From Natronolimnobius sp. AArcel1 (GTDB lineage Archaea; Halobacteriota; Halobacteria; Halobacteriales; Natrialbaceae), in assembly GCF_011043775.1 (NCBI RefSeq), contig NZ_JAAKXY010000004.1, forward strand, positions 124,001 through 188,000: DNA of 64,000 bases, written 5' to 3'. Below are positions 1 to 8,809 of this stretch, in pieces (position 1 is the stretch's first letter; every line of letters starts with the position of its first letter). The position numbers and the translations under genes are program-made. Below the pieces are notes generated by a model. It saw only the letters and a program-made list of their open reading frames with translations, had not been told where the DNA came from and did not search any database.

Positions 1-18
1 CGCACGTGGCGAGTACAC

Positions 19-201
19 CTACTTTTTGCGTGCGGTACACGCATCTCGAGCAGTCGCTGTCAACACGGCACCCGTCCCAACGAGCAGTGCTACCCCAGTG
101 AGACCGGCAATGAGAGACGGATCGAGTGTTGACGAACCGAGGAACGCCAGCCCGCTGATCGCCAGGAGCCCAACCCCGAGGGCGATCTGTGTCAGATCCA
201 T
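19..201 (-). CDS. small two-helix membrane protein
   Basis: A 60-residue protein starting MDLTQIALG. Two hydrophobic stretches are visible (about residues 4-24 and 32-54), joined by a short polar turn and followed by a basic tail ending in RKK, so it is probably a small inner-membrane hairpin. The frame stays open upstream of this Met for another 47 residues, but that extension is polar and lacks haloarchaeal acidity; the Met at 201 is the better start because the first helix follows at once. Function is unknown. It is divergent from the PUA protein at 320, so the gap between them holds both promoters. Confidence 0.6.
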   Translation of the reverse strand: MDLTQIALGVGLLAISGLAFLGSSTLDPSLIAGLTGVALLVGTGAVLTATARDACTARKK

Positions 202-319
202 TACGAACTCGAGTATACAGCCAGAGTATATAATGGCCATGATATTTGACTGAAAATGGTGCGAGTCGTCGTCCGAGCAGGTCGAAGGGCTTTCGACGCA
301 CCACACCAAAGCGAGGGCA

Positions 320-811
320 ATGACTGACGCCACCGACGGCAACGCGGGCCTGCCGGCGCTGCGGACGATTGCGGACTACCAGTTCGGCGCGGGTGCAGGG
401 GAGGCACTCTTTCCCACGGCGGAAACCGACTCGCTCACGGTCAAACGCACCTCATCCGGCCGACCGCGACAGGTCCACGCCGATGCTGGCCGACTCGTCT
501 CGTTCGGCACTGACGGGCGCTTTACCCTCGGTCTCGAGGGCGGCCGGCGCCTCAAAGCAGCCCTCGAGCATCCTGCGTACCGCATCGTCGTCGATGACGA
601 GAGCGAACCGTTCGTCCGCGACGAGAAGAACGTCTTTTCGAAGTTCGTCCTCGAAGCGGGGTCCGAGATTCGGCCAGGCGATGAGGTGCTCGTCGTCCAC
701 GAACGTGGCGAGTTGATCGCAGTCGGCCGTGCGGAACTGGATGCCGCCGCAATCGGCGAGTTTGAGACCGGCGTGGCAGTCTTCGTTCGCGAAGGCGCGC
801 CGGCGGAGTAG
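320..811 (+). CDS. PUA-domain protein
   Basis: A 163-residue acidic protein. The second half (about residues 75-155) looks like a PUA RNA-binding fold: a strand YRIVVDDE, then the typical GDEVLVVHERGELIAVGRAEL segment in which the chain returns with a Gly-rich turn. The N-terminal half contains ALRTIADYQFGAGAGEALFP, a pattern I associate with archaeal stand-alone PUA proteins and the pre-PUA region of tRNA-guanine transglycosylase relatives. It is therefore likely an RNA-modification or translation factor, but no catalytic domain is present and the RNA target is not evident. It starts at the ATG at 320. Confidence 0.75.
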   Translation: MTDATDGNAGLPALRTIADYQFGAGAGEALFPTAETDSLTVKRTSSGRPRQVHADAGRLVSFGTDGRFTLGLEGGRRLKAALEHPAYRIVVDDESEPFVRDEKNVFSKFVLEAGSEIRPGDEVLVVHERGELIAVGRAELDAAAIGEFETGVAVFVREGAPAE

Positions 812-843
812 TGTGGTGACGGGAACTCGCAGTGTGAGCGCAG

Positions 844-1587
844 TTACGATGAGAGCGCGCCGGGAGAGTGTTTCCGTGAGACGGGATAATACCGAGCGAC
901 GAGTCCGGCGGCGACGGCAGCCCCACACAGTATGAGCGCGTCATCTGGCCGGCCAGTGAAGACACCACCAAGGGCGAGGACGCTGCCAAGGCCCAACAGC
1001 ACGGGAACCGGTCTCGAAACGCGCGCTCGGATCGCAAGCGTTCCCGCGAGATAGAGCCCGCCGAGTACGATACCGGCCAGGACATCACCCGGGTAATGAA
1101 CGCCAAGTGCAACTCGTGAGAGCGCAACAAGGACAATAATGGCCACGCAGACGGCGACCCGCTGTCGACGGGAGCCACGCGTGGAATCGACCGCGACGAG
1201 CCCCCAGAAGACGGTTGCAGCGATGGCGTGTCCGCTCGGGAAACTCGAGGAGGTAAAACCCAGTCCGAGGTCGTACAGTATTGAGAGCCCGGCAGGCAGG
1301 AGGTCGGGGCCAAACGGTGGATTGGTTGCAGGACGCGGGACCGAGAACAGCGGTTTGAGTGTCACGAAAATGCCGTAGCCGCCGATAACGATGCCAGACC
1401 ACGTCATCGTCCGGCGGCGATCACCGAACAGCGACGCCCAGAGCAGCCCCGGGATCACGACGTAGACGCTCCCGAGAAACGAGATGATGAGCAATGCGAC
1501 CGCTAGCCAGACCGGAATCGCATTCGTGAGTCCATCGACGACCGTGCCGTCGAATAGCATTATCTTCGCTAACGAGAACAACATCAA
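844..1587 (-). CDS. PAP2-family membrane phosphatase
   Basis: A 247-residue membrane protein with about six hydrophobic helices. All three motifs of the PAP2 (type 2 phosphatidic acid phosphatase) family can be read: K-x6-RP in KPLFSVPRP, PSGH in SFPSGHA, and SR-x5-H-x3-D in SRVALGVHYPGD. The family removes phosphate from lipid phosphates such as phosphatidate or polyprenyl diphosphate at the membrane face. In archaea a role in recycling dolichyl or archaetidyl phosphates is plausible but is inference. It is divergent from the DedA gene at 1758. The last 40 residues are less conserved and rich in Ala and Gly. Confidence 0.88.
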   Translation of the reverse strand: MMLFSLAKIMLFDGTVVDGLTNAIPVWLAVALLIISFLGSVYVVIPGLLWASLFGDRRRTMTWSGIVIGGYGIFVTLKPLFSVPRPATNPPFGPDLLPAGLSILYDLGLGFTSSSFPSGHAIAATVFWGLVAVDSTRGSRRQRVAVCVAIIVLVALSRVALGVHYPGDVLAGIVLGGLYLAGTLAIRARVSRPVPVLLGLGSVLALGGVFTGRPDDALILCGAAVAAGLVARYYPVSRKHSPGALSS

Positions 1588-1757
1588 AAAAGACTGGAGT
1601 GACTTTCTCGTGTGGAAAATCCGCTTGACGATTTATACTGACAAACGTGATACCGTTGGCTATCGGTCGCTGCGAATGGTCGGCATACCGTTGTCCAGGT
1701 TGTGCCGCCGGAACCGCGCTCCAACTCCCTGATGACGCCCCCTCCACGAAGCAAGTG

Positions 1758-2276
1758 ATGTCGACAACGACAGCCCTCCTCGAGTCCGTTCTGGCAGTTG
1801 TTCACCTCGTAGGTATGCCCGCATTGTTTGTCATCTTCGTGCTTAAGGGAGCGCTCATTGGGAAAGTGTTTCCGACAAGTGTGTTCCTCTCGGGATACGT
1901 TGCCGTGATCGGGCCGACCTACTGGGGAGCCGTCACTATCGTCGTGTTGGTAACGGTCGCTCACGTGCTCGGACAGGGAGCCATCTTCGCGGGAAGCAGA
2001 CGCTACGGAAAGGATGTCCTCTCGATGCTGCCGTATCTTCCGTTCGATCCAGCGTCACAAACGTTCCAACGGGTCGAACAGTGGTTTCACCAGTATGGCG
2101 GTGTTGCCGTGTTCGTGACGAACGTTATTCCCTGGAGTCGCGGACTAATCGCAATCCCTGCGGGGGTGAGTTCGTATCCGAGCGGACGCTATCTCGTCCA
2201 CGTTGGCACCTCAACACTGCTGTATCACGCCGTCTACGTTGCCGTCCCGCTCGTTGGACTCGCACTATTTGCATGA
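1758..2276 (+). CDS. DedA/SNARE-associated-type membrane protein
   Basis: A 172-residue membrane protein with four or five helices. It has the DedA-family features: an early Gly with reentrant character near GKVFPTSVFLSGY, and the motif around residues 125-140, FVTNVIPWSRGLIAIPAGVS, which corresponds to the family's F-x-R-x(3)-G-P-(A)-G-x-x pattern. DedA/DedA-like proteins are lipid scramblases or lipid carriers in other organisms. The reading frame extends 37 residues upstream, but that part contains stray Cys and Trp and no membrane segment; the ATG at 1758 gives a normal DedA start. It is divergent from a lipid phosphatase (PAP2), which suggests a shared lipid-carrier role (inference). Confidence 0.75.
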   Translation: MSTTTALLESVLAVVHLVGMPALFVIFVLKGALIGKVFPTSVFLSGYVAVIGPTYWGAVTIVVLVTVAHVLGQGAIFAGSRRYGKDVLSMLPYLPFDPASQTFQRVEQWFHQYGGVAVFVTNVIPWSRGLIAIPAGVSSYPSGRYLVHVGTSTLLYHAVYVAVPLVGLALFA

Positions 2277-2348
2277 CTGTCTCACTTCGGCGAATAGTCA
2301 GCGCGACAGACCGCAGGGTAAAAGGTTGCCGACCCCGACGTGTCGCGT

Positions 2349-2732
2349 ATGTTTGGAGGAGGCGGCGGCGGACTCAATCCGCGCAAGATGGAACAGATGA
2401 TGGAACAGATGGGTATCGACGTCGAGGATATCGACGCTGAAGAGGTCATTATCCGCACCGACGAGCACGACCTCGTCTTCAGCGACGCTGAAGTCACCAA
2501 GATGGACGCCCGCGGGCAGGAAACCTACCAGATCATCGGCTCGCCCGAAGAGGTTGAATCCGGTTCTGCCGGCGGCGCTGCAGGCGGCGAATCCGAAGAT
2601 TCCGGCCCGTCGATCCCCGACGACGACGTCGACCTCGTCGCAACGCGTGCCGGCGTCAGCGAGGACGACGCCCGCGCCGCACTCGAGGACAACGACGGCG
2701 ACCTCGCCGCGGCAGTCGAGGACCTCGAGTAA
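2349..2732 (+). CDS. nac: nascent polypeptide-associated complex protein (archaeal NAC)
   Basis: A 127-residue protein. It begins with the Gly-rich and positively charged ribosome-contact segment ([18 protein letters not shown]), followed by the small NAC barrel (residues about 30-65, ending in [11 protein letters not shown]). An acidic linker leads to a C-terminal UBA domain (about residues 85-127; [19 protein letters not shown]). Archaeal NAC is a homodimer that sits near the ribosomal exit tunnel. A GTG three codons upstream (2340) is an alternative start. The trmI gene follows only 8 bases after the stop, so the two are probably one transcript. Confidence 0.95.
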   Translation: MFGGGGGGLNPRKMEQMMEQMGIDVEDIDAEEVIIRTDEHDLVFSDAEVTKMDARGQETYQIIGSPEEVESGSAGGAAGGESEDSGPSIPDDDVDLVATRAGVSEDDARAALEDNDGDLAAAVEDLE

Positions 2733-2740
2733 TCCCGCAC

Positions 2741-3544
2741 GTGACGGGACGCGATACTGACGACGACAGCGCCGGCGATAGCCTCGAGAGCGAGAGCGAA
2801 CACGACGGTGACCGCGTTCCCGTCTTGCTCGTGCGCGGCGACCGCGAGTTTCTCGTCCAGCCCGGCGAGGAGATGGGCACCGACCTCGGCGTCCTCGAGG
2901 TTCCCGAAGATGTCCAAGCCGGCCAGACGCTCGAGACGCACCTCGATGAGGAGTTTCAGGTGCGACGACTTCGCGGCCCGGACCTCTTTCATCACTTCGA
3001 GCGCACCGGCGCGCCGATGGTCCCGCGCGATATCGGACTGGTGATCGGTGAGACCGGCATCGCCCGCGGCGACCGCGTACTCGACGCTGGCACCGGCACT
3101 GGCGTCCTCGCGGCCATGATGGCGCGTGCCGGTGCCGAGGTCGTCACCTACGAGCGAAAGGGCGACTTTGCCGATGTAGCGCGCGAAAACATGGACCTCG
3201 GCGGCGTTTCTGACACGGTGGACGTGCGAACTGGCGATCTGCTCGAGAATCTCGACGACCTCGAGTCGTCGTCGTTCGACGTGCTGACGCTTGATACGGG
3301 CGATGCCGACGATGCAATTGCCCACGCGCCAGACCTGCTGGTCGAGGGCGGTTTCGTCGCGGTCTACAGCCCGTTCATCGAGTCGACTCGCGCTGTCGTC
3401 GAGACGGCCCGCGAGGTCGGACTCGCGAATATCCGAACCCGCGAGACCATCCAGCGCGAGATGCAGTTCGACGACCGTGGCTCGAGGCCCTCGACGGCTC
3501 CCGTGGGTCATACGGGCTATCTGACGCTCGCGCGTAACGAGTAA
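2741..3544 (+). CDS. trmI: tRNA (adenine-N1)-methyltransferase TrmI
   Basis: A 267-residue enzyme with a GTG start. An N-terminal beta domain (about residues 20-85) is followed by a Rossmann-type methyltransferase with the SAM-binding motif VLDAGTGTGVLAAMMARAG (about residues 107-125). The preceding segment RRLRGPDLFHHFERTGAPMV is characteristic of the TrmI/Trm61 family. Archaeal TrmI forms m1A at positions 57 and 58 of the tRNA T-loop as a homotetramer. It lies directly behind nac, a gene order that puts two translation-linked functions together. The acidic N-terminal leader is a haloarchaeal addition. Confidence 0.93.
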   Translation: MTGRDTDDDSAGDSLESESEHDGDRVPVLLVRGDREFLVQPGEEMGTDLGVLEVPEDVQAGQTLETHLDEEFQVRRLRGPDLFHHFERTGAPMVPRDIGLVIGETGIARGDRVLDAGTGTGVLAAMMARAGAEVVTYERKGDFADVARENMDLGGVSDTVDVRTGDLLENLDDLESSSFDVLTLDTGDADDAIAHAPDLLVEGGFVAVYSPFIESTRAVVETAREVGLANIRTRETIQREMQFDDRGSRPSTAPVGHTGYLTLARNE

Positions 3545-3607
3545 GCGAGACCGTACCACAGGGACGACACTATTTTGACGCGGTCGCTCGAGTCAGTAGT
3601 CATACCA

Positions 3608-4081
3608 ATGAACGCTCGAGGAACCGTCGACGGCATCTATATCGCGCCGGATTCCGGCGAACCGATGGAATCGGTCGACACCGTCGAGGCCGTCGCCGAC
3701 CGTGGCCTCCGCGGGGACCGATACTTTCGAGAGCAGGGGCTGTACGACCGACGCGAGGATCTTCCGGAGGGGACTGGCGTCACGCTCATCGAAGCCGAAG
3801 CGCTCGAGGCAGCGATGCGCGACGAAGATACGGATGTAGAGCCACAGGAAACAAGGCGGAACATTCTGACGCGAGACGTGGCGCTGAATCACCTCATTGA
3901 CCGCGAGTTTCGGGTCGGAGAGGCGACACTCGTCGGTGTCCGATTGTGCGAGCCCTGCAGTTACATGGAATCGCTCGCGGAGACGACGGGTGCCGTTGAG
4001 GCGCTGGTCCATCGCGGCGGGTTGAACGCCACCATCGTAGAGTCAGGCTCGATCACAGTTGACGATGAGATCGTCTTATAA
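3608..4081 (+). CDS. MOSC-domain protein
   Basis: A 157-residue protein starting MNARGTVDGIYIAP; the frame is open for 11 more codons, but the ATG at 3608 gives the usual MOSC start strand. Features: a G-LRGDRYF element near residue 38, a beta-rich middle with NILTRDVALNHL, and a conserved Cys pair in RLCEPCSYME (about residues 117-126). In MOSC proteins this Cys region binds sulfur or the molybdenum-cofactor sulfur, as in Moco sulfurase C-terminal domains. The family is generally linked with sulfur transfer to metal centres. Partner protein unknown. Confidence 0.85.
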   Translation: MNARGTVDGIYIAPDSGEPMESVDTVEAVADRGLRGDRYFREQGLYDRREDLPEGTGVTLIEAEALEAAMRDEDTDVEPQETRRNILTRDVALNHLIDREFRVGEATLVGVRLCEPCSYMESLAETTGAVEALVHRGGLNATIVESGSITVDDEIVL

Positions 4082-4180
4082 GCGCCGACACGGTTGGCGT
4101 TCGTGGCAACCCGAGCGCCAGCAGAAACGGGTGTGATCGAATGGTGCGACCGCGCTACAGCAATTGGTAGCGTGGCGACC

Positions 4181-4489
4181 TCAATTATCGTCTTCGCGCC
4201 ACTTGTGCTCGCACTCCGTACAGATGAAAAAGCGCGTCTCTGATTCGTCGGCCGAGCGAATCTGTTGCATGTACCAGTGGGCGCGGTCATTCTCACATTC
4301 CGGACAGAGCGCATCCGTTTCTGGTAGCGACGTCTCGCCAGAGGACTCGATGACCTCACTGGCTTCCTGGTCGTCCGTGACGGTGTACTGGTCTGCGTCG
4401 CCTTTCGGCTTCGTAAAGCCGCAACTGCCACACTCCCAGATGCCGCCGTCCGCTTTCATCATCGAACCGCACTCGTCGCAAAATTCCAT
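4181..4489 (-). CDS. tfs: transcription factor S (TFIIS-like, RPB9-related)
   Basis: A 102-residue protein with two zinc ribbons: an N-terminal ribbon (CDECGSMM ... CGSCGFTK) and a C-terminal ribbon (CPECEND ... CTECEHKW). Between the last cysteines lies RSADESETRFF, the acidic hairpin whose Asp-Glu pair stimulates RNA cleavage by stalled polymerase in TFIIS and archaeal TFS. With both acidic residues kept, it is expected to be cleavage-active, unlike the inhibitory TFS4-type paralogs. The linker (residues about 35-58) is acidic. Confidence 0.93.
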   Translation of the reverse strand: MEFCDECGSMMKADGGIWECGSCGFTKPKGDADQYTVTDDQEASEVIESSGETSLPETDALCPECENDRAHWYMQQIRSADESETRFFICTECEHKWREDDN

Positions 4490-4573
4490 TAGTATCCGGC
4501 CTACGTCGGCCGACGGACTTAAACGACGCGTTTGGTGACTCCCAGAGACCCTTGAGGAGCGACGAACTCACCG

Positions 4574-5956
4574 TTACGTACCGCCAATCGCCTCGAGAAC
4601 GGCCGGGAGTTCCGTCACGAACGCCTCGACCTCGAGATAGCCGAGTCGAAGTCGCTCGAGCGCAAGCGTCCACTCCTCGTCGCTGTCCTCGTTGATATCG
4701 TCGAGTGTGCGCTCGAGACGGGTGTCAGTCCAGTCGCGGTCCTCGATGATGACGGTACAGAGGTGGTGGACGAGCAGATGGTCGCCGTCCGCCTCGAGGC
4801 GATTCTCGAGTGTCTCGTCGGCGCTCCGGGCGGCCTCGAGGACATCTTCGCCAGTAGTCTCGAACGAGGATCGGAGTGGATCGTCATTGTTGAGGGTAGC
4901 GAGCGAGGGCATGTCCGCGAATTCCTCGAGCGTGCGTACGACTGCGTCCCGTTCGGCGATGAGGCGAACTGCGAGTGCGATTCGACCGCGGCGGCGCTCG
5001 TCTGAGCCGTCTGATCTATCAAATTCAAACGGCGTCCAGATGTCGCGTGCGTAAGACGAACGCTCGTCGTCGTAGCTGAAGTCGATAGCATCGAGACGTG
5101 TCTCGAGGTCGTCTTCGAGCGATTCGTAGCGCGACTCGAGGGTGGGAGCGGCGTCGGTTGTGGTGTCGGCCTCGTCGTGGAGATGGGCCTCGAAGTGTTC
5201 GATATCCTCGAGCAGCGCCTCGACGACAAAGACAGGGATAGATGCTCGTGCCAACTCGTCTGCCCCAATCCAGTCTGTTCGATCGGGGTCCGCATCGGAC
5301 CCGTGTGCGGAGTCACCACGCTCGAGTGCGCGCCGACCCGACGCGATTGTTGTCCGAACGCCCTCGAGGTAGTCGTCGAGGTCGCCGTAGGCGGCGACAG
5401 CCCACGGGAGGTCGTCTGCGTAGTACGTGATCGCTTCGCTGACGCGTTCGTACTCGTCTTCGACAGTATCGAGTTCGTCGACGACGTCATCAGTGTCTCG
5501 GTCATTGCGCTCAACCTGGGCGAACGCCAGCGCGTGACCTGCACTCCGCAACCCGTCTCGCAAGTCCTCGAGCAGCTCGAGTCGCTCGACCGGCGTGCGG
5601 TCACTGCTGTCTGCAAATCGGTCTGCAGCATCGGAGAGAGTGTCTTCAGCGGCCTCGAGTCGCGACTGTGCCCGCCGAACCTCACGCGGGAGGTCGTTCA
5701 GTTGATCCTCGAAGTCAGGCCATGCCGCTCGAGTCTCCGCGAGTAACTCCTCGAGATCGTCTCGAGCAGTCTCGAGATGCTCATCGCTAACGGTGAGCGT
5801 CGTTTCGGTCTCGAGGGTGGGCCGGTCGCGGTCGCGAGCAGTCCGAAGGGCGTCGCGGTCGTCCCAGCGTCGGAGTCGGCGACGCTGGTGGTAGCTGCCG
5901 AGACCGAGAAGACCGCCAATACTGCCGGCGGAGAGCAGGAGGGAACGTCGGTCCAT
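4574..5956 (-). CDS. membrane-anchored or exported helical protein, uncharacterized
   Basis: A 460-residue, strongly acidic protein. It begins MDRRSLLLSAGSIGGLLGLGSY, a twin-Arg start followed by a hydrophobic stretch, and then a basic patch (RRRLRRW). There is no lipobox Cys. The rest is almost entirely charged helix (Glu, Asp, Arg, Leu), with heptad-like stretches at about residues 45-110 and again at 225-300, so an extended helical bundle or coiled coil outside the membrane is likely. I recognise no catalytic motif. It is divergent from the secreted beta-sandwich protein at 6102. Confidence 0.7.
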   Translation of the reverse strand: MDRRSLLLSAGSIGGLLGLGSYHQRRRLRRWDDRDALRTARDRDRPTLETETTLTVSDEHLETARDDLEELLAETRAAWPDFEDQLNDLPREVRRAQSRLEAAEDTLSDAADRFADSSDRTPVERLELLEDLRDGLRSAGHALAFAQVERNDRDTDDVVDELDTVEDEYERVSEAITYYADDLPWAVAAYGDLDDYLEGVRTTIASGRRALERGDSAHGSDADPDRTDWIGADELARASIPVFVVEALLEDIEHFEAHLHDEADTTTDAAPTLESRYESLEDDLETRLDAIDFSYDDERSSYARDIWTPFEFDRSDGSDERRRGRIALAVRLIAERDAVVRTLEEFADMPSLATLNNDDPLRSSFETTGEDVLEAARSADETLENRLEADGDHLLVHHLCTVIIEDRDWTDTRLERTLDDINEDSDEEWTLALERLRLGYLEVEAFVTELPAVLEAIGGT

Positions 5957-6101
5957 TGACTCAATTGATCAGCAGGGCGTCATAAGTCTTGTTGATAGTC
6001 TGTTCTAAATCGTAACTCTTCCAAATATGAGTGTCTCGAGGCCCGAAACGAGCGTTTTCAGAAAGGATATACCGGGGTAGGCAGATGCTTCGACAGCCAT
6101 C

Positions 6102-6995
6102 ATGCACGCAAATCGTCGCACGTTCATTCGACGCTCGTCGGCCGCAACGGCCGGACTGTTCGGCGTCGCAGCCGCGACACCAACTGCGACTGCAGACGAG
6201 CCAGCCGACGACATGGCGCTCGTCGAGGGTCAACTCAGGTACGGCGAGAGTCCCGCCGGAGACGTCACCGTTGCGTTCGACGAGGACACGTCAACCGAAA
6301 CGGCGAGCAACGGGCGCTACGACCAGGAACTCGAGCCCGGCACCTACACCGTCGCAGTCGACGAAGGCGGCTACGTCGCCGACACCGAGGAGATTGAACT
6401 CGAGGCCGGCGACACGACCAGCGTCACTTTCGACCTCGAGCGCGAGTGGGGACCCGAGGAGGGCGAAATCGAAGTCGCCATCGTCGAACCCGGCGGTGGC
6501 TCGACGCTCGAGTCTCGAGTGACAATTTTTGGCAACGGCGAGACACATAGCGTCGTCGCGCCGAACGGGCGACTCCCGGATGGCGAGCGTTGGACGACCG
6601 GATTGGTCGTCCCTGAGGGCTGGTGGGAGATTCACGTCGAAGGCGTCGAGGGCTACGGCGACGGCTACGAGGAGGTCTACGTCGAGGCAGGCGAGGATGT
6701 TCGCGCGCTGATCGACCTCGCAGAACAGCCACGGCCAATCTCCAAGACGGCACTCGTCTCGGGTGAGATAACTGATGAGGACGGCGACCCCGTCGACGAT
6801 GCGACGGTGCGCCTGCGCGGCGAGCGCTCGACGCGCGTCGAGACGACCGACGAAGACGGCGAGTTCGACGCCAAACTCGAGCACGGTCAGTACACGCTCG
6901 ATGTCTTTGCAGATGGGTACGACCGCGCCGAGACGGACGTTGTCGCCCGGTTCGGTCGCATGGTCGAACCAGAGATCACACTCGAAACAGACTAA
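6102..6995 (+). CDS. Tat-exported protein with repeated carboxypeptidase-regulatory-like domains
   Basis: A 297-residue protein. The N-terminus MHANRRTFIRRSSAATAGLFG is a Tat signal (two RR pairs, then a hydrophobic Ala/Gly core), with a likely cut after the ATPTATA run. The mature part holds two copies of a carboxypeptidase-regulatory-like (CNA-B-like) beta-sandwich: about residues 40-110 (GDVTVAFDEDTSTETASNGRY...) and about residues 215-290 (GEITDEDGDPVDDATVRLRG...). A less clear middle domain (about 115-210) is rich in Gly and Tyr. Such domains are structural or adhesive; no enzyme domain is present. A TATA-like GATATAC lies about 35 bases upstream of the start. Confidence 0.82.
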   Translation: MHANRRTFIRRSSAATAGLFGVAAATPTATADEPADDMALVEGQLRYGESPAGDVTVAFDEDTSTETASNGRYDQELEPGTYTVAVDEGGYVADTEEIELEAGDTTSVTFDLEREWGPEEGEIEVAIVEPGGGSTLESRVTIFGNGETHSVVAPNGRLPDGERWTTGLVVPEGWWEIHVEGVEGYGDGYEEVYVEAGEDVRALIDLAEQPRPISKTALVSGEITDEDGDPVDDATVRLRGERSTRVETTDEDGEFDAKLEHGQYTLDVFADGYDRAETDVVARFGRMVEPEITLETD

Positions 6996-7036
6996 CGACG
7001 TCTCACGGCCGGTAAAAGTGTCAAGTTTCTACTACG

Positions 7037-7291
7037 CTATCCTTCGCCTTCCGACTGGAACGGCTCGCCGACCGCTTCGCGCGGCAAGACGTTGTGTAAC
7101 TCTGTCTTGAGATCCTCAGGCGACTCGAACTGCTCGGTTTCGCTGCGTTCGACCAGCGAGCCAAGGTTTCGCTCGCCATCAGCGAGCAACAGGGTTGTCT
7201 CCGAAAACTCTTGGACAGCGTCGTCGTTCGACGCGGGATACTCGAGGTCCGTGAGGACGGTTTCGATGCGGCTCAGTTTGACATCGGTCAT
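7037..7291 (-). CDS. DUF5789-type small haloarchaeal protein
   Basis: An 84-residue acidic protein starting MTDVKLSRIETVL; a further ATG three codons upstream is possible. The pattern of an N-terminal helix, a central TTLLLADGERNL strand-turn and a C-terminal FESPEDLKTELHNVLPREAVG helix fits the haloarchaeal DUF5789 family as I remember it. It has no known function. It is convergent with the Tat-exported protein upstream in the map and divergent from the MFS gene. Confidence 0.65.
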   Translation of the reverse strand: MTDVKLSRIETVLTDLEYPASNDDAVQEFSETTLLLADGERNLGSLVERSETEQFESPEDLKTELHNVLPREAVGEPFQSEGEG

Positions 7292-7406
7292 AGGAATCAC
7301 TACGCCAGAAAGGGGCTTGTAACTCGTTGCCGATACAAGCGACAGTCCCCGTCGGAGACGTTTCTATTCGAAACTATAAACGGACGCGCCGATGCAGTAG
7401 GGATCG

Positions 7407-8744
7407 ATGCGAAGACTGCTCGAGTGGCTTCGAACGCCGGTTAGCTGGACGAGTTGGCTGTTCGGGGTGCTCATCGCGCAGTTTGCCGTCGACCGCCGAG
7501 TACTTGCGCTGGCGTTTGCACGGATGGCCGACGGCATCGGCAACTCGTTTCTCATTATCGTTATCCCACTGTACGTGACGAGTGAGGCCGTCGGTGGACC
7601 GACGTTTGGCCTTTCGGAGGCGATGATCATCGGGATCATCCTCTCGCTGTTTGGGTTTCTCAACAGTAGCTTTCAGCCACTAACGGGGCGGCTCTCGGAT
7701 CGAACGGGGCGACGAAAGCTGTTCATCCTGATTGGATTAGGTGGACTGGCAGTGACGAATCTCGCGTACGTATTAGCAGGGAGCTACATCTCGCTGGTCG
7801 TCATCCGTGGCTTGCAGGGGATCAGCGTCTCATTTATCATCCCCGCGTCGGTCGCGCTGGTGAACGAACTCGCGACGACGGGCGACCGCGGCGGCAATAT
7901 GGGCGTCTACAACACGTTCCGACTGGTTGGCTTCGGCGCAGGCCCGGTCGCCGCCGGCGCGGTGGTCAATCTCGGCCCCTACACGCTCCCCGGTGGCCTG
8001 TCGATCACGGGCTTCGACGCGGCCTTCTATATCGCCGTCGTGACCGCCGCGCTCAGCTACCTGCTCGTAACCATCCTCATCACCGACCCCGACACGACGG
8101 ACGCGACCGCAGGCGCAGACCTCTCGATTGACGTCTGGGACCGCTCGGGCTCGAAGGTCTTCGATCCCATCTTCACGCTCGGGCTTGCCTCGCTGTTTAT
8201 GGCCGCCTCGATTGCCCTGTTTGCGACAATCCAGCCACAGGTGAACGAACGTCTCGGGCAGGGGGCGACCTGGTTTGGCCTGCAGTTTGCGGCGTTTATC
8301 GTCGCCCAGATCGTCTTGCAGACACCGATTGGTCGGGCCTGCGACCGGTTCGGACGGCGGCCGTTCATCGTCACCGGAATGGTAATTCTGGTGCCATCGA
8401 CGCTGGTGCAAGGATTCATCCTGACTCCCGAGTCGATGTTTGTCGCACGGCTTGCTCAGGGTATCGCAGGCGCGATGGTGTTCGCGCCGGCACTCGCACT
8501 CGCTGGCGACCTCGCGCCCGAGGGTGAATCCGGCTCGAAACTCTCCGTGTTGACGATGGCCTTTGGCTTTGGGATCGCCATTGGGCCGTTCTCCTCGGGC
8601 GCGCTGATCGAGTACGGCTTCCACGTGCCGTTTATTTTCGGCACCGTTCTCGCAGCGATGGGGGCTGTTCTCGTGTATACGCAGGTCGAAGAGAGCCTCG
8701 AGTCAACGGAGCCGATTCCACTGCCGTTCGTCGGGAGTGACTGA
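7407..8744 (+). CDS. major facilitator superfamily transporter
   Basis: A 445-residue protein with 12 predicted membrane helices. The loop between helices 2 and 3 carries the MFS signature GRLSDRTGRRKLFI (about residues 90-103), and the symmetry-related loop between helices 8 and 9 has GRACDRFGRRPFI (about residues 310-322). The proline-rich and Gly-rich helix 5 (PASVALVNELATTGDRGG context) resembles drug and sugar-efflux antiporters. Substrate cannot be told from sequence. It starts ATG at 7407 with a basic N-terminus (MRRLLEWLR). Confidence 0.88.
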   Translation: MRRLLEWLRTPVSWTSWLFGVLIAQFAVDRRVLALAFARMADGIGNSFLIIVIPLYVTSEAVGGPTFGLSEAMIIGIILSLFGFLNSSFQPLTGRLSDRTGRRKLFILIGLGGLAVTNLAYVLAGSYISLVVIRGLQGISVSFIIPASVALVNELATTGDRGGNMGVYNTFRLVGFGAGPVAAGAVVNLGPYTLPGGLSITGFDAAFYIAVVTAALSYLLVTILITDPDTTDATAGADLSIDVWDRSGSKVFDPIFTLGLASLFMAASIALFATIQPQVNERLGQGATWFGLQFAAFIVAQIVLQTPIGRACDRFGRRPFIVTGMVILVPSTLVQGFILTPESMFVARLAQGIAGAMVFAPALALAGDLAPEGESGSKLSVLTMAFGFGIAIGPFSSGALIEYGFHVPFIFGTVLAAMGAVLVYTQVEESLESTEPIPLPFVGSD

Positions 8745-8809
8745 CCGACCGCAGGCAAGAGCGGCGAGGGACGCAACGCAAAAGTACTGTATCCACATAC
8801 GATCCGACG

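Noticed and set aside
2525-3559. 344-codon minus-strand reading frame
   Set aside because: It is opposite the clear NAC and TrmI genes, has no family motif, and long antisense frames are normal in this GC-rich, codon-biased genome.
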